Part shown: one piece after another, positions 34,358-45,669 of the stretch
How the letters are laid out: each line of letters opens with the position of its first letter
Position numbering within the stretch: position 1 is the first letter of the stretch
Source of the DNA: Gorsachius magnificus
Lineage: Eukaryota; Chordata; Aves; Pelecaniformes; Ardeidae
Assembly (NCBI GenBank): GCA_034008185.1
Contig: CM067084.1
Coordinates: 59,534,599 to 59,598,598, forward strand
Length of the DNA stretch: 64,000 nucleotides
Direction: 5' to 3'
The notes under the pieces: model-generated
Databases searched by the model: none
Seen by the model: the letters and a program-made list of their open reading frames with translations, nothing else
What the model was told of the DNA's origin: nothing
Translations under genes and position numbers: made by a program

Positions 34358-36858
34358 ATGAAAGTAAGTACCTGTGGAACCCAGTTCTTGTCAGGTGTAT
34401 GCATGTATGTATGTGTGTGCAGTCATACATATTGTTATCTACACATATATGTGGCATACGACAAATTTTCAAATATGCAAACATTTCTATGTTCATTAAA
34501 ATACCAACATTATTGGTTTGCTAAACAGAGTATAACTGAGCTGCCTATTCCTTTTTTTTTTTCACTGATCTGATTTTCCTTTTCCTGTGTACCTGTCCAG
34601 ACATGTATAGTACTCCATATATTTTGTCTTCTTCAAACCTTTCTCTCCCTTTTTTCCTTTCTTATATCTCTTCATTTGTCATACTACTACTGTCAGAGGT
34701 ATGTTTCTTAGCTATTCATGTAGATTAATGCCTTCATTAAGGCTGGGTCTCTTTGCTGATAGTAATGAATTTCAAGTAATGTCATACAAATACTGTGTGA
34801 TAAGATTTACTTCACTTAAAACTTGGCAACAAATATTGTTTGCCTTTGAAAATGATGTTTTGTATTTCTGGTTTTATCATTCTGAACCTTCAGTTCAGGC
34901 AGGCACTTCAAAATGATTGTTGTTGAACAAAACCAAAATGAAAATATATATACTAATGATACATAGTTCAGTAAGTTGGCCTTAAAAGGATTGTTTCAGG
35001 GTGACCTCTGATTTTTCACACACAATTAGCTAGCAAACAGGAAATGTAATGAAAGAACTTACAGGAATTCTAACGTGTAAGCCCATTATTTTTCTTTCTG
35101 CAGTCACAAGATCATTATTATTTGCAAAACAATGTGTACTAGAAAACATGTTGGTACTTTTTGATCATAAACATTTTTAATGTATTTGATTCATTTCTCT
35201 CTTCAACATCTTCAGCTGAAAACAGTTATTTATACTGCTCTACTATAAAGTAATATTTTTCCTAAGCAAATCTCTAGCTAATAAGCAGAGAAACTGAGTT
35301 GTAAATGAGTAATTATGCTAAATACTACAAGGAATTTTTAGTTCATTCATGAGTAAGGCTTATCTCAAGCAATTATACACTTCAGATTAATGGAAATAAT
35401 TTATTTTTGTCAGAGACTTGCTTATATGTTTAAACATCATCTTTTGTCTTAAAGTCCTTCCTTAATTGTGCAGCTATTCTGAAATTCAAGACAAATAGCC
35501 TTAATGTTTTACTCCATTAACTTTTACAGAGCTATAGTCATTAACATTGAGGATTGTCTCCTACGTACTTTTGTCTCATGAAGTGCACTTATATGCAATA
35601 AACAGGCAACTAAAGTTTGTCCAAGTTTGGAAGAGTTTGTAATTATCAGTACAAACACATCCCATCAGTGGGATGCACTTTATTTTTGTTACTTCTAGAT
35701 CTTCATAGCTTATTTTGCTGTTAAAGGAAGCCTCAACAGGGGCTTAAGGAAACTTTTCTTTTAACGAAGTGTGACTAGAGTCACTAATAGTTATCCCAGT
35801 AAAACTCTTAATTTTTATTAGTGTTTGCATTGGCTTGGCATAGCAAAAGTATTTTTTCATGAAAGAAAATTTACTTTTCATATAAATGTGTTGTCTGATA
35901 GTGAATAAATAAAAATACAATGAGTATCTAGTGACTCTGATTGTGGTATGGTAGCTTGAAAAGGCTCCTCTGTAGGTTACGTGATGTATTCCAATTTAAC
36001 ATCAGTCTAGCAATTTGGGGTAAATAAACATATTAAAAATCCAGCTATTTATTTATTTTTAATTTGACCCAGAAATTACATAACCATAATAAGGTTGGAA
36101 GATAAATATTGAGGAAAAGCTTGCTAAAGGTATTAATTTTAAGTAATGATAAATAGCAATAAATAATAATGAGAATTTCAAAAACATCATGAAACAAATG
36201 TCTTCCAGAGAGCTGGTAATGGAGAGAAAGATAATTGCAGTCTCTTTGCATGTCAGACTAGAACTGGAAAAAGACAAGATGATCGCATAAAAATTAATTT
36301 AATTCTTTGTATTGATGTACACTGTGGAGAAGCTAAGGAAGATTCCTGCATCAAAACCTTCATAAAAAGTCAGTTTGAAGAAGTGACAAGATAAAAGCTT
36401 TAAAATAGTTTGATGTAACAAGAATAATAAGCTGCTAGAGTTCAGATACAAAACTCCTGAACTAGTTGCGTGTAATATGTTGTCAGAATCAGCTTCCATA
36501 CCAGAAACGAGAAAAGTGCCAACAGTGATAACAAAACAAAAAGGAACACTTAAGCGACTCAAAGATACGTATATTGTGCCTCTCAGATCTCTTAAAGTCA
36601 TTCAGAGGAGTCAATGAGCTGATACAGGTATCCAGGTATCCAGTCCTTCTTTAAAGGACTCCAGTTAATTTCTTTGGGCTGCTATATGGTAAGAAGGAAA
36701 GATACTCTTGCAGATTACTCATGTCAGTGAAATGTAGTAAGTGAAGGGTAACAAAAAGGATCAGTTTTCACAGTGGCTGAGGGTCATTGATGGAACCTCT
36801 TATGAATCAGTCATGGAATTAGGATTGCTCTAGAAATTCATAAACTATCTATAATAGG
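34358..36858. other. AT-rich gene-free stretch
   Basis: AT-rich DNA with a GTATG/TGTGTG patch near 34397-34425. No gene or element is recognised. Confidence 0.45.
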
Positions 36859-37149
36859 TGTTGTGGGAGACCGAATAGCCAGCGAACTGGAGACTGAATA
36901 ACCCACTAACTCTTGCTCCTTTGTATGGCAATCTGCGAAGATCAGCATTGCCACAGGCAAGATGGCTTGCAGGCTTGCTGAAGCAGTGGGCACCCAGGCG
37001 GGGCTTCCTGCCCACCAAGGCTTGTGGTTTGCTGCCACTTAAAGCATGTGAGCAGACCCCTGCCCCTGCCCAGCAATAAGGAAACGCGCGAACAGAGCCC
37101 GCCAAAAGTAAAGCGTGCAAAATGTGTGCGCATGTGCTGGACTGTGCTC

Positions 37150-37158
37150 TATAAAAAA
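37150..37158 (+). promoter_or_regulatory. TATA box of solo LTR
   Basis: TATAAAAAA follows GACTGTGCTC. It is conserved in the sister LTR. Confidence 0.72.
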
Positions 37159-37413
37159 GGCTGCAGTCTCAGGCTGCGGGGGGACCTCGTGGGAAACCAT
37201 CAAAGACGCTGGAGCAAGATCACCAACCTCATGAAGAGACCACCAAAGATTCCATGTGCGATCACTGAAGACCCCAGAAGCATGGACCCCCTGGGACACC
37301 ACGGATCCATGGTGGTGACTGTCTGCTCTCTTCTATCCGGAACTCTTGCTTTATTTCTTATCTTTCCTTCCTTCCTTTCCTGTTGCTGCTTTCTTTCTTT
37401 CCCCTGAAAAATT

Positions 37414-37419
37414 AATAAA
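37414..37419 (+). promoter_or_regulatory. LTR poly(A) signal AATAAA
   Basis: AATAAA in AATTAATAAACAGGTGG, about 264 bp after the TATA box, is conserved in the sister LTR. Confidence 0.72.
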
Positions 37420-37550
37420 CAGGTGGACTTATGACATCTGACCTCGTTTGTGTCTTAATCTCGCTTGAAGGGATTGAACCTGAAACGAGAGGTTGGTCCA
37501 GCCTCCCCTGGCCTCCCAGACTAGAAAGCAAGGGGTCCTTCCTCTCATCA

Positions 37551-40500
37551 TCATAATCTTGTCATTATATAAAGCCCAAATTAATAGAAACAGAATAACA
37601 TATTTTTTTTAATAATGTATTTTTTTTTAATTATCAAACTTTTTTATTACCTTGGGTTCTTTTGGGGTTGACTCACTCTTACCATTTCAGGTCAATAGGA
37701 TTACCCTACAGAATAGGTGGTTGTCAGTGTGGAGAGCTGAGTGTTTCAGATAAGAATCTTGGTTGCTCTTTACATATACTAGCCTACTCTATTGCAGAAA
37801 GCAAAAGAGTCTGACTTTATTCATTCTAATACATTTATTCTTACAGAAAATTGAATTTCTGGTTGGTTCAGGTACCCAATGCCTATCATATTAAGTCAGT
37901 AATAACCATGTCAAATCATAGCAACCAAAGCCAAAAGTCTTGTCTATCTAATCTGGAATAACTGCTCTCAAAGTGTGCTTATAATTATCTAATTTACTAA
38001 TTTCCATATACAACCTTCCTATGCTTTTTTTCAGGTCCACACCAAGATCTTTCTTTAACCTCTAATATAAAAAAATGTCAGATTAAACAAGTAAGAAGCT
38101 TTTTTTTTTTTTTTTTTAGTGGGATAGAGAAGGTAGGTGGGGGGATAGGAGAATTCCTTAAGATTTTTTAAAATTTTTTAAATAGGAAATCTCGTATGTA
38201 ACTTCTTTTTTTTTTCCCTGCAGGGAGTCAGGGAGAGGTAGTAGGTTCCCAAGCACCCTTAATATAAATTACGCTGTTTTGTTGCATACCTGAGGCAAAA
38301 AAGTACATTTTTAATTCTCTTACATGTCAGCATTATTTTCATATATGTAATGGATTACATCATTTATCTTGAGCAAATAACAGCTGACACCTGTAGTTCT
38401 TGTGCAGTCTTACACCACATAATTCCATATGGTGCAAGTTGTTGCTATGTGTCACAAATATCTTTGCAGTCATGCGCTCAGTTTTGAGATTTAACATAAC
38501 GGATCTCATACATTTCTTTCTTTTTGTGAAGAAATGGAAAGAAAAGCATGCAAGTAATAAATGTGTCAGACGAATACATTTTTTCAGTAGTTTCTCACCA
38601 TATGTAAAACTGTTCTCAGTCTTTCAGTTTTGGACTACCACTGTCACCTACAGTTCAGTTGTTGTCCCTCCTACATATCATTACATATGGATCAGATATC
38701 ACATTGTATTTCATGCCCAATCTGCAGGGAAAATTTAAAAAATAAAAATTATTTTCATATCAGAATTACTAAAATTCCCAGACTTTCCTAATTTCCATCA
38801 ATATAATTTCAACTACTAAAAAAAGGTTAGCAATTGCAACAGTTGCATTTCTCAGTCTCTGATACTGGTCTTAATTTATGGGCTTTTTAGAAAAAGGCAT
38901 CTTCTTTAGTGTATTTGTAAACTGTATCAGATAATTCTCAGATTCTGTTGCAGGTCTTATGACATTACTGCACTATGATAGTAACTATCTGAAGTGTGTA
39001 TCTAAAGCTTAAAGATATGACGCATAAGGTAGCTTTTAGATAAATAGTTAACCAGATCAATTGTAGATAATGAGGTATCTATTATCTCTTTAGGACATCT
39101 GAGTTATCTAAGAATGACACCAAGGACAGAAGCCCAATGTTGAAATAAACACTATTTACTCTAGTGTGTAACTCTGAAAAAACAATTGTAACCAAGTCTC
39201 AAAAACTTCACCAAGCATTATGCAATATCTACAATATTAGATTAACTGTAATAGCCACTCTTTTGTTAATTCTTGGATTTTCTTAGGGAAAATATTGTGG
39301 AAATTTTGCTAGAAAATTTGTCAATATAAGATAAACTGGGTAAGGAAATTAAAACTATGATTAATCTAGTGCAAACCCCTCATATTTCCAAATTTAAATT
39401 CAAAGAAACTTATGATAACCATAAACTTTGGGATTCTTATTTAAACTGACCAATCACTGCTTTGCAGTTTTCCAATGATACCCTCAAAAAGCTTACTGTA
39501 TCACTAAAGAAAGGTGTATCTATTTCCTTCCTGTTTGTGACTCAGATAGATAGATATTTACTGAAGGTCAAAATGATCTATAAGCACATCAGATGATTCT
39601 TGTAGATGACCTTTGATATGCATTGAAGTCCTGTAATTAGTTCTGAATATATGAAGTCTGCACAGAGCTGGGAATGTACATACACATAGTACATTATGAT
39701 TGCAAGAAAGTACTGTTTTGTCAGAACATGTGGTTTCCTATGTCAGTACCTCCAAGCCGAGAATTCACGCTGTTGGCAAGAGACACACCATAAGTGGTAC
39801 TCAGTTGCTGAAGCTATTAACTCATTAAGTAGTTCTTGCAGAACATAGCAAGAAAATGGCGTGAATTAGCTGAAAAAAAAAATCCTAAATATCATAAAAT
39901 TATTAAGGATAAGTGTTTTTTACTTTTGTTGGCTGCCCTATTAGTAGTCTTTTTTCTTTTTTAAGCTAATAACCTTCTCCGTATCTTAATGTTACCAAAA
40001 GGCTAATTAGATGTTAACAGATTATTTAGCCGTGACCTCACAGCTTTGAAATACATACAAAACACACCCAGTGAAATAACGACAAAAGTAAAACATATTC
40101 CTCCTAGATGATAAACATAACTGCAAATGATAAAGGACAAATAAAGTACATATATGCAAATTTTTATTGTCTAGATTCAAAATGATAATGCCAAATCTAG
40201 TATTGCTTTATATCTGCCTATTTCTGGTACCTCCATTTGAGAAATTTCTTCAAGTTATTTTTTTGGACATGACAGTTGTTGACAGATTGGCTGGGCAATA
40301 AGATGTGGGATTCAAAAACCATGTTGAGTAGAATTTATATATATATATATAGCAAAAAGTATTGCGTTCTTCACCAGCACTCAAAGTTAAAGGCATGTTG
40401 AGCCATAAAGTCAGCAGCAGTACTGTCCTGTCATTTTAACAGGATATGAGGTGAATAACTCATAGTCATGTACTAGACTTCGAAGATCTGTGCAGTTAAA

Positions 40501-42531
40501 ATTTTTTTCATGGTTTAGTGGCATAGAAATCATTCAGAAGTCAACCGGAGATTCTATTGTTATCACAGGAAATGAGTGAATTGGTTAATGTTTAATTATT
40601 TTCACTTTTCAAGATGCAAGTTATATTTAAGTTTACTGGTCTTAAAGGGCTATTAGATTGTTTTCTATTTTCTTTTCTTTTATTTATTTATTTATTTAGG
40701 TTGGAAGGATGGAGAGGAAGGGAAAAGACCTATTTGGTATTTAAGGTTAGGTGGGTGTGAATGAACAGAAGACTGGTTGCTAGCCATCAAACTGGACGCT
40801 AATTAAGTAGCAGGCTTTCAAGTGTGAACAAGTTAGAAATGCTGTACTCAACCCTTTATGTGGCCGTTATGATTCATTGTCATTTCATATCATCATTAAG
40901 CTGAATGATTATCCACTCTAATATACTCTGAAATGAGAAAAAATCATTACAAGCTTTTTAATGTACTTGTATCACTTTCATAGATGGATTAAAAAAAAAT
41001 TTGGACATGTGTGCAAAAATCGTCAAAGTTGAGGGTAAATCCCCCCTGAATATCACAGGAAATTTCACCATATCCTTATTTTGACCCTCTGTACCAAGAA
41101 TGTTTCTAATTGTTATCAAGGAAGAAATGATTCAGATAAAAAAGGGATAGGAGACCATATTTTCAAGAGTAACAAGGAGACCAGTACTGAAGTATGAAAA
41201 GGAGATAACCAAAGCCAGCAAGTACATTTGATCTGAAGCCTCTGAGTAGGTTAATAAAATAACTTAATTGCTTAATAAAGATCTCAAGCATTGGAAAAGA
41301 CTGAGTGAACTGATAACACATTAGGAAACAGTAGGTAGCAGAGTAACATGTTTTATCTCCATTTTAATTGTTTTAATCTTTGCATGCACACTTATATCAA
41401 AGCTGTTATCTGAGCTGGGAATTCTGGAATTTAAACCATACATGTTTTTTTATCAAGACTTTTAACAGCTTATGTGGCCCAAGAGCTTGATAAAAACCAG
41501 GCAGCTCCAGCAAACTGTCCTGGCCAGATCACCAAGCCTGAGGCAAGCCCATACAGCAATACACTTTCACCAGCTTAAAATCAGGAAACAAACAAACAAG
41601 CAAACAAACAAACAAATAAATAAACAACAGAAGTACTTTGAAATCTATTCCATTTTCTTCCACATTAATTTTTGACCTAATACAGTTCAGAAGAAAATGT
41701 CTTTCCAGAAGGCATTTAGCAAAATGCCTTGGCAGTGAAAAAGACCTCTCATGCTCCTTTGCTTTCCATTTTGGAAAACAGTTAATGTAGTGCTGTTATT
41801 TGTGCTAGGTTTCTGTTTATTTCTTGACTCTAGGGTAACATACTGAGTGTGCATTCTCGTTATCCTGTGTTTCTGCTGTTTGTAGAAGGCCAACTTTTGT
41901 AAGTAGCTATTACAGATGTTATTTGAGTTGCATTGAGCATTGCTAATGAAAACTGTTGAATTACAATGTTTTTGATGTTTATGGCAGACCCCGTTGAACA
42001 AAAGCTGCTTTTAATCAACTAATCAAGGTATGCCAACATTTTTTTCTCCAAATTTATATGATGACTTGACTTTAACCATTATTTTACTTAGGTGTTAAAC
42101 AATGAGGGTTTTACTAAGGTATATTCTACATTATAATTAATGAGTTGTATTTAATTCCCATCCTTTAAACAGAAAATATTATTTTTTTGCAAGTTTCTAA
42201 AATCCATTTCTTTGCAATGGTTCTAATTCATTGGCTCTATTTGTTGATGCAAATAATCTGCTGAGAAGCTCATTAGGTTACAGATGCATTATATGCCATC
42301 TTTATTCTGTAGATGTGGCTTGCTAAGTCTAGCATCTACCACCTCAGTATTATTTTGGTTCAGATAGTAATATTAAACAGAATTGTTATTGTCTTAACAT
42401 GCACGTAGCAGCCACAGTGTGTGAAAGCTGGAAAACTATTGACAGATCTTCCAGCACTGCCACTGGTTTGATTATGGTATTTCTGACAGCTCTGGCCCTT
42501 GCCTGTTGAATAAGTTATAGCAGTAAAAAGA
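37551..42531. other. AT-rich gene-free stretch
   Basis: No supported gene or element. It contains T-runs near 38100-38119, a TTTA repeat near 40680-40700, TA repeats near 40337-40352 and an AAAC/AAAT repeat at 41586-41628. Confidence 0.45.
41586..41628 (+). repeat. (AAAC)n microsatellite, imperfect
   Basis: About ten tandem AAAC units are interrupted by AAGC and AAAT variants. A simple repeat. Confidence 0.85.
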
Positions 42532-44690
42532 TCATAGAATCATTTAGGTTGAAAAAGTCCTTTAAGATCATTAACCCCAGCTGTACCTTTCTACTACTAA
42601 ACCATGTCCCTACGCACCACATCTACCCATCTTTTAAATACCTCCAGGGATGGGGACTCAACCACTTCCCTGGACAGCTTGATAACACTTTCAGTGAAGA
42701 AATTTTTTGTAATATCTAATCTAAACCTCCTCTGGATCAGCTTGAGGCCATTTCCTCTTGTCCTATTGCTTGTTACTTGGGAGAAGGTACCGACACTCAC
42801 CTTGCTTCAACCTCCTTTCAGGTAGTTGTAGAGAGCCGTAAGGTCTCACCTCTGCCTCCTTTTCTCCAGGCTAAAAAACCTCAGTTCCCTCAGCTGTTCC
42901 TCATAAGACTTGTGCTCCAGACCCTTCACCAGCTTTATTGCCATTCTTTGGACATGCTCCAGTGCCTCAATGTTCTTCTTGTAGTGAGGGGCCCAAAACT
43001 GAACACAGTATTTGAGGTGGGGCCTCACCTATGCTGAGTACAGGGAAAGGGTGACTTCCCTGATCCTGCGGGCCACACTATTTCTGATACAATCCAGGAT
43101 GCTTTTGGGCCTTTTGGCTGCCTGTGCACACTGCTGGCTCATATGCAGTCGGCTGTCAACCAGCACCCCCAGATTCCTCCCTGCCAAGTAGCTTTCCAGC
43201 CACTCATCCCCAAGCCTGTAGTGTTGCATGGGGTTGTTGTGACCCAAGTGCAGGACCTGGCACTTGGCATTGTTGAACCTCATACAATTGGCTGCAGCCC
43301 ATGGATCCTCTGTAGAGCCTTCCTACCCTCAAACAGATCAACACTTCCATCCAGCTTAGTGTCATCTACAAACTTGCTGAGGTCAATCTCCTTGTCCAGG
43401 TCACTGATAAAGATTTTAAACAGAACTGGCCCCAACACTGAGCCCTGGGGAACACCACTTGTGACTGGCCTCCAACTGGATTTAACTCCATTCACCACCA
43501 CCCCTTTGGGCCCGGCCAGCCAGCAAGTTTTTTACCCAGCAAAGAGTTTGCCTGTCCAGGCCATGAGCAGCCAGTTTCTCAAGCAGAATGCTGTGGGAAA
43601 TGGTGTCAAAGGCTTTACTAAAGTTCAGGTATGCTACATCCACAGCCTTTCCCTCGTCCACTAAGTGGGTCACCTGGTTATAGAAGGAGATCAGGTTAGT
43701 TAAGCAGGATCTACCTCTCATAAACCCATGTTGACTGGGCCTGATCTTCTGGTTGTCCTGCACGTGACTTTCTCCAGCACTGAGGTCAGGCTGACAGGCC
43801 TGTAGTTCTCCAGATCCTCCCTCCCGCCTTCTTGTAAACGGGCTTCACATTTGCCAACCTCCAGTGGAACTTCCCCAGTCACCCAGGACTGCTGAAAGAT
43901 GATGGAAAGGGGCTTCATGAGCACCTCTGCCAGCTCCCTCAATATCCTTGGATGGACCCTGTCCAGCCCTATGGACTTGTGTATGTCTAATTGGCCGATC
44001 AACTCACTAACTATTTCTTCTTGGATCATGTCCCACCATGTTTCTCTGATGGCAACTATATCATAGTTTACCTGCTGCATGGTGGCTTCTAATTTCTCAT
44101 GTTTGTTGCCCATGCTGCAAGCATTGGTATAGATCCACTTCAGTCGGGCTAATGATCCCGCCACTATTCTGAGGGGAGAAGCCTTAATTTTTAAGTGACT
44201 AATCACAGTTGTTACTAACCCATCAATAACATTTGTGCCTTTGCTGCCACTTGGATTACTATCTGCCACTTCCTCTGAGGTGGCAGACCAAAGGACCTTG
44301 CTAGCACACTGTCCCCAGGCTTATTTCTAGCAAGCCTGATTTCATCTCCCTCCCCTTTCAAATCTAGTTTAAAGCTCTTTCAATGAGCCCTGCTAACTTC
44401 TTGGCAAGCATCCTTTTCCTGCTTGAAGACAGATGTACCCCATCATTTTCCAGAAGTCTTGGTGTTGTGTAGGCCAACCCACAGTCAAAAACCCCAAAAT
44501 TCTGCTCCTCACACCAGACTTGGAGACAGGTATCTATTTCCTGGCTCTTCCTGTTCCTTCTCTCATCGGTCCCTGTAATAGGAATGATACAGGAGAACTA
44601 CTTGTGCACCCGATCCCTTCACCCTTTGTCCCAAGGTCCTGAAGTCCTTCTTAATTGCTCTCAGATTTCTTGTTGATATTTCATCACTGC
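42532..44690 (-). mobile_element. CR1 retrotransposon, longest copy (minus)
   Basis: The 3' end lies at 42532 (inverted TCATAGAATCATTTAGGTTG). Reading leftward on the minus strand from about 44690, the copy contains the end of ORF1/the ORF1-ORF2 junction, the start of the ORF2 endonuclease, the reverse transcriptase and the C-terminus. The region 44270-44690 encodes TWCEEQNFGVFDCG-like pieces, such as QTWCEEQNFG and VDWPTQHQDFWKMMG in two frames, which I take as the ORF1 C-terminal (esterase-like) part. Many frameshifts mark it as older than the copies at 15945 and 61774. Confidence 0.88.
42597..44269 (-). pseudogene. CR1 ORF2 pseudogene with internal deletion
   Basis: ORF2 normally joins an AP-type endonuclease to a reverse transcriptase. 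Here the minus strand begins with the endonuclease N-terminus (WIYTNACSMGNKHEKLEAT, then IRETWWD near 44040). It jumps directly to the pre-RT/RT region (DIHKSIGLDRVHPRILRELA, then [14 protein letters not shown]), so most of the endonuclease is deleted. Downstream are YLNFSKAFDTISHSIL (motif A), [18 protein letters not shown] (motif B) and FVDDTK (motif C), then QQCAQAAKRPKSILDCIRNS and [17 protein letters not shown]. The parts lie in at least three frames and carry stops, so no product is possible. Confidence 0.88.
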
Positions 44691-45093
44691 CTACTTAGAA
44701 ATCAATAATGGACAATAATTTGTGGGCCTTGCCAGAGTTGGAAATATAATATAACACCTACTACAATGACTATAAATGAATATACAGCTTAATTTTTGCT
44801 AGGAGAAAGATTTCATAATCCTAAAAATAAGGAAGTTTGGAACAGGCCCAAATTAGTACAGAATTTACTATGCAGAACTTGCTGCAAAATGTGAACTCCT
44901 CTTAGCTGTGTAAGGGCAAGCTTTGGGGCACAAAGTCATTTAATCCATTGTGACAAAGCAGGAAGAGAACTTCTTAAGCAACAAAAGGCCAGGCCACAGG
45001 CTTGCCATTTCAGAATAAGAAGCAACAGATAACATTTCCCACTTCAGAACCTTGCCCTTTAGATTCTTAAGAACTCTTTTTTTTGGTCTCACT
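44691..45093. other. AT-rich spacer, nothing recognised
   Basis: A short gap between the CR1 copy and the solo LTR, with no recognisable feature. Confidence 0.45.
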
Positions 45094-45669
45094 TGTCCTG
45101 GTTTCAGCTGGGATAGAGTTAATTTTCTTCACAGAAGCTAGCATAGTGCTGTGCTTTGGATTTAGTACCAGAAGAATGTTGATAACACGCTGATGTTTTT
45201 AGTTGTTGCCAAGTAGTGCTCAGACTGCTCAAGGACTTTTTGAGCTTCTCCTGCTCGGCCAGGGGCATAACAAGCTGGGAGTACAGCACAGCTAGGACCC
45301 AAACTGTCCAAAGAGCTATTCCATACCATATAACGTCATGCCCCGGGGGGTGGGGTTTGGTGGGTCGGTCGGTCGCGGGGGGAGTGATCGCTGCTGGGTA
45401 CTGATCACTGCTCGGGACGGGCTGGGCATCGGTCGGCGGGTGGTGAGCAATTGCATTGTGCATCATTCGTTTTGTATATTCTGTATATTTTGTTACCATT
45501 CTCATTATTACTATTATTATTATTTTCTCTTATTAAACTGTCTTTATCTCAGCCCTCGGCTCTAACCTTTTTCTCCTTCCCGATTCTCTCCCCCATCCCA
45601 CTGAGGGAGGGCGGGGAGTGAGCAAGCGGCTGCGTGGTGCTTAGTTGCCAGCCGGGTTAAACCACGACA
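45094..45669 (+). mobile_element. Solo LTR, ERVL-type family B (plus)
   Basis: A complete 576-bp LTR runs from TGTCCTGGTTTCAGCTGGGA to GGGTTAAACCACGACA. It is nearly the same sequence as the inverted copy at 48311-48905. It holds GTATATTCTGTATATTTTG, a CTTATTAAACTGTC signal-like site and a GC-rich middle with GGTCGGTCGGTCGCG. There is no internal ERV sequence. Unlike the other two young copies, it has no matching 5-bp duplication (TCACT on the left, ACTGA on the right). The ERVL placement is inferred from the 5-bp duplications of its sisters. Confidence 0.85.

Larger units (their letters stand above)
36859..37550 (+). mobile_element. Solo LTR, ERV1-like family A (plus)
   Basis: A complete LTR of about 690 bp starts TGTTGTGGGAGACC and ends near CCTCTCATCA. 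It is the opposite-strand sister of the LTR at 9119-9782, with the same order of U3 (CAAGATGGCTTGCAGGC), TATA box, GACCTCGTGGGAAACCATC, the CTTTCCTTCCTTCC tract, AATAAA and the U5 end GAAAGCAAGGGGTCCTTCC. No internal retroviral sequence flanks it. The two copies differ by scattered substitutions and small indels. No clear target-site duplication was seen. Confidence 0.82.

Noticed and set aside
37024..37407. Open frame of 127 codons
   Set aside because: It lies inside the LTR, spans its TATA box and C/T tract, and is not a retroviral gene.
38400..38738. Open frame of 112 codons as a small membrane protein
   Set aside because: Hydrophobic but with no domain or splice context; expected by chance in AT-rich DNA.
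41586..41628. CRISPR-like array
   Set aside because: A 4-base microsatellite without spacers, in a vertebrate context.
45216..45565. Short open frames in the solo LTR and in its inverted copy
   Set aside because: The same frames recur in both copies because the LTRs are alike; there is no coding capacity in these LTRs.
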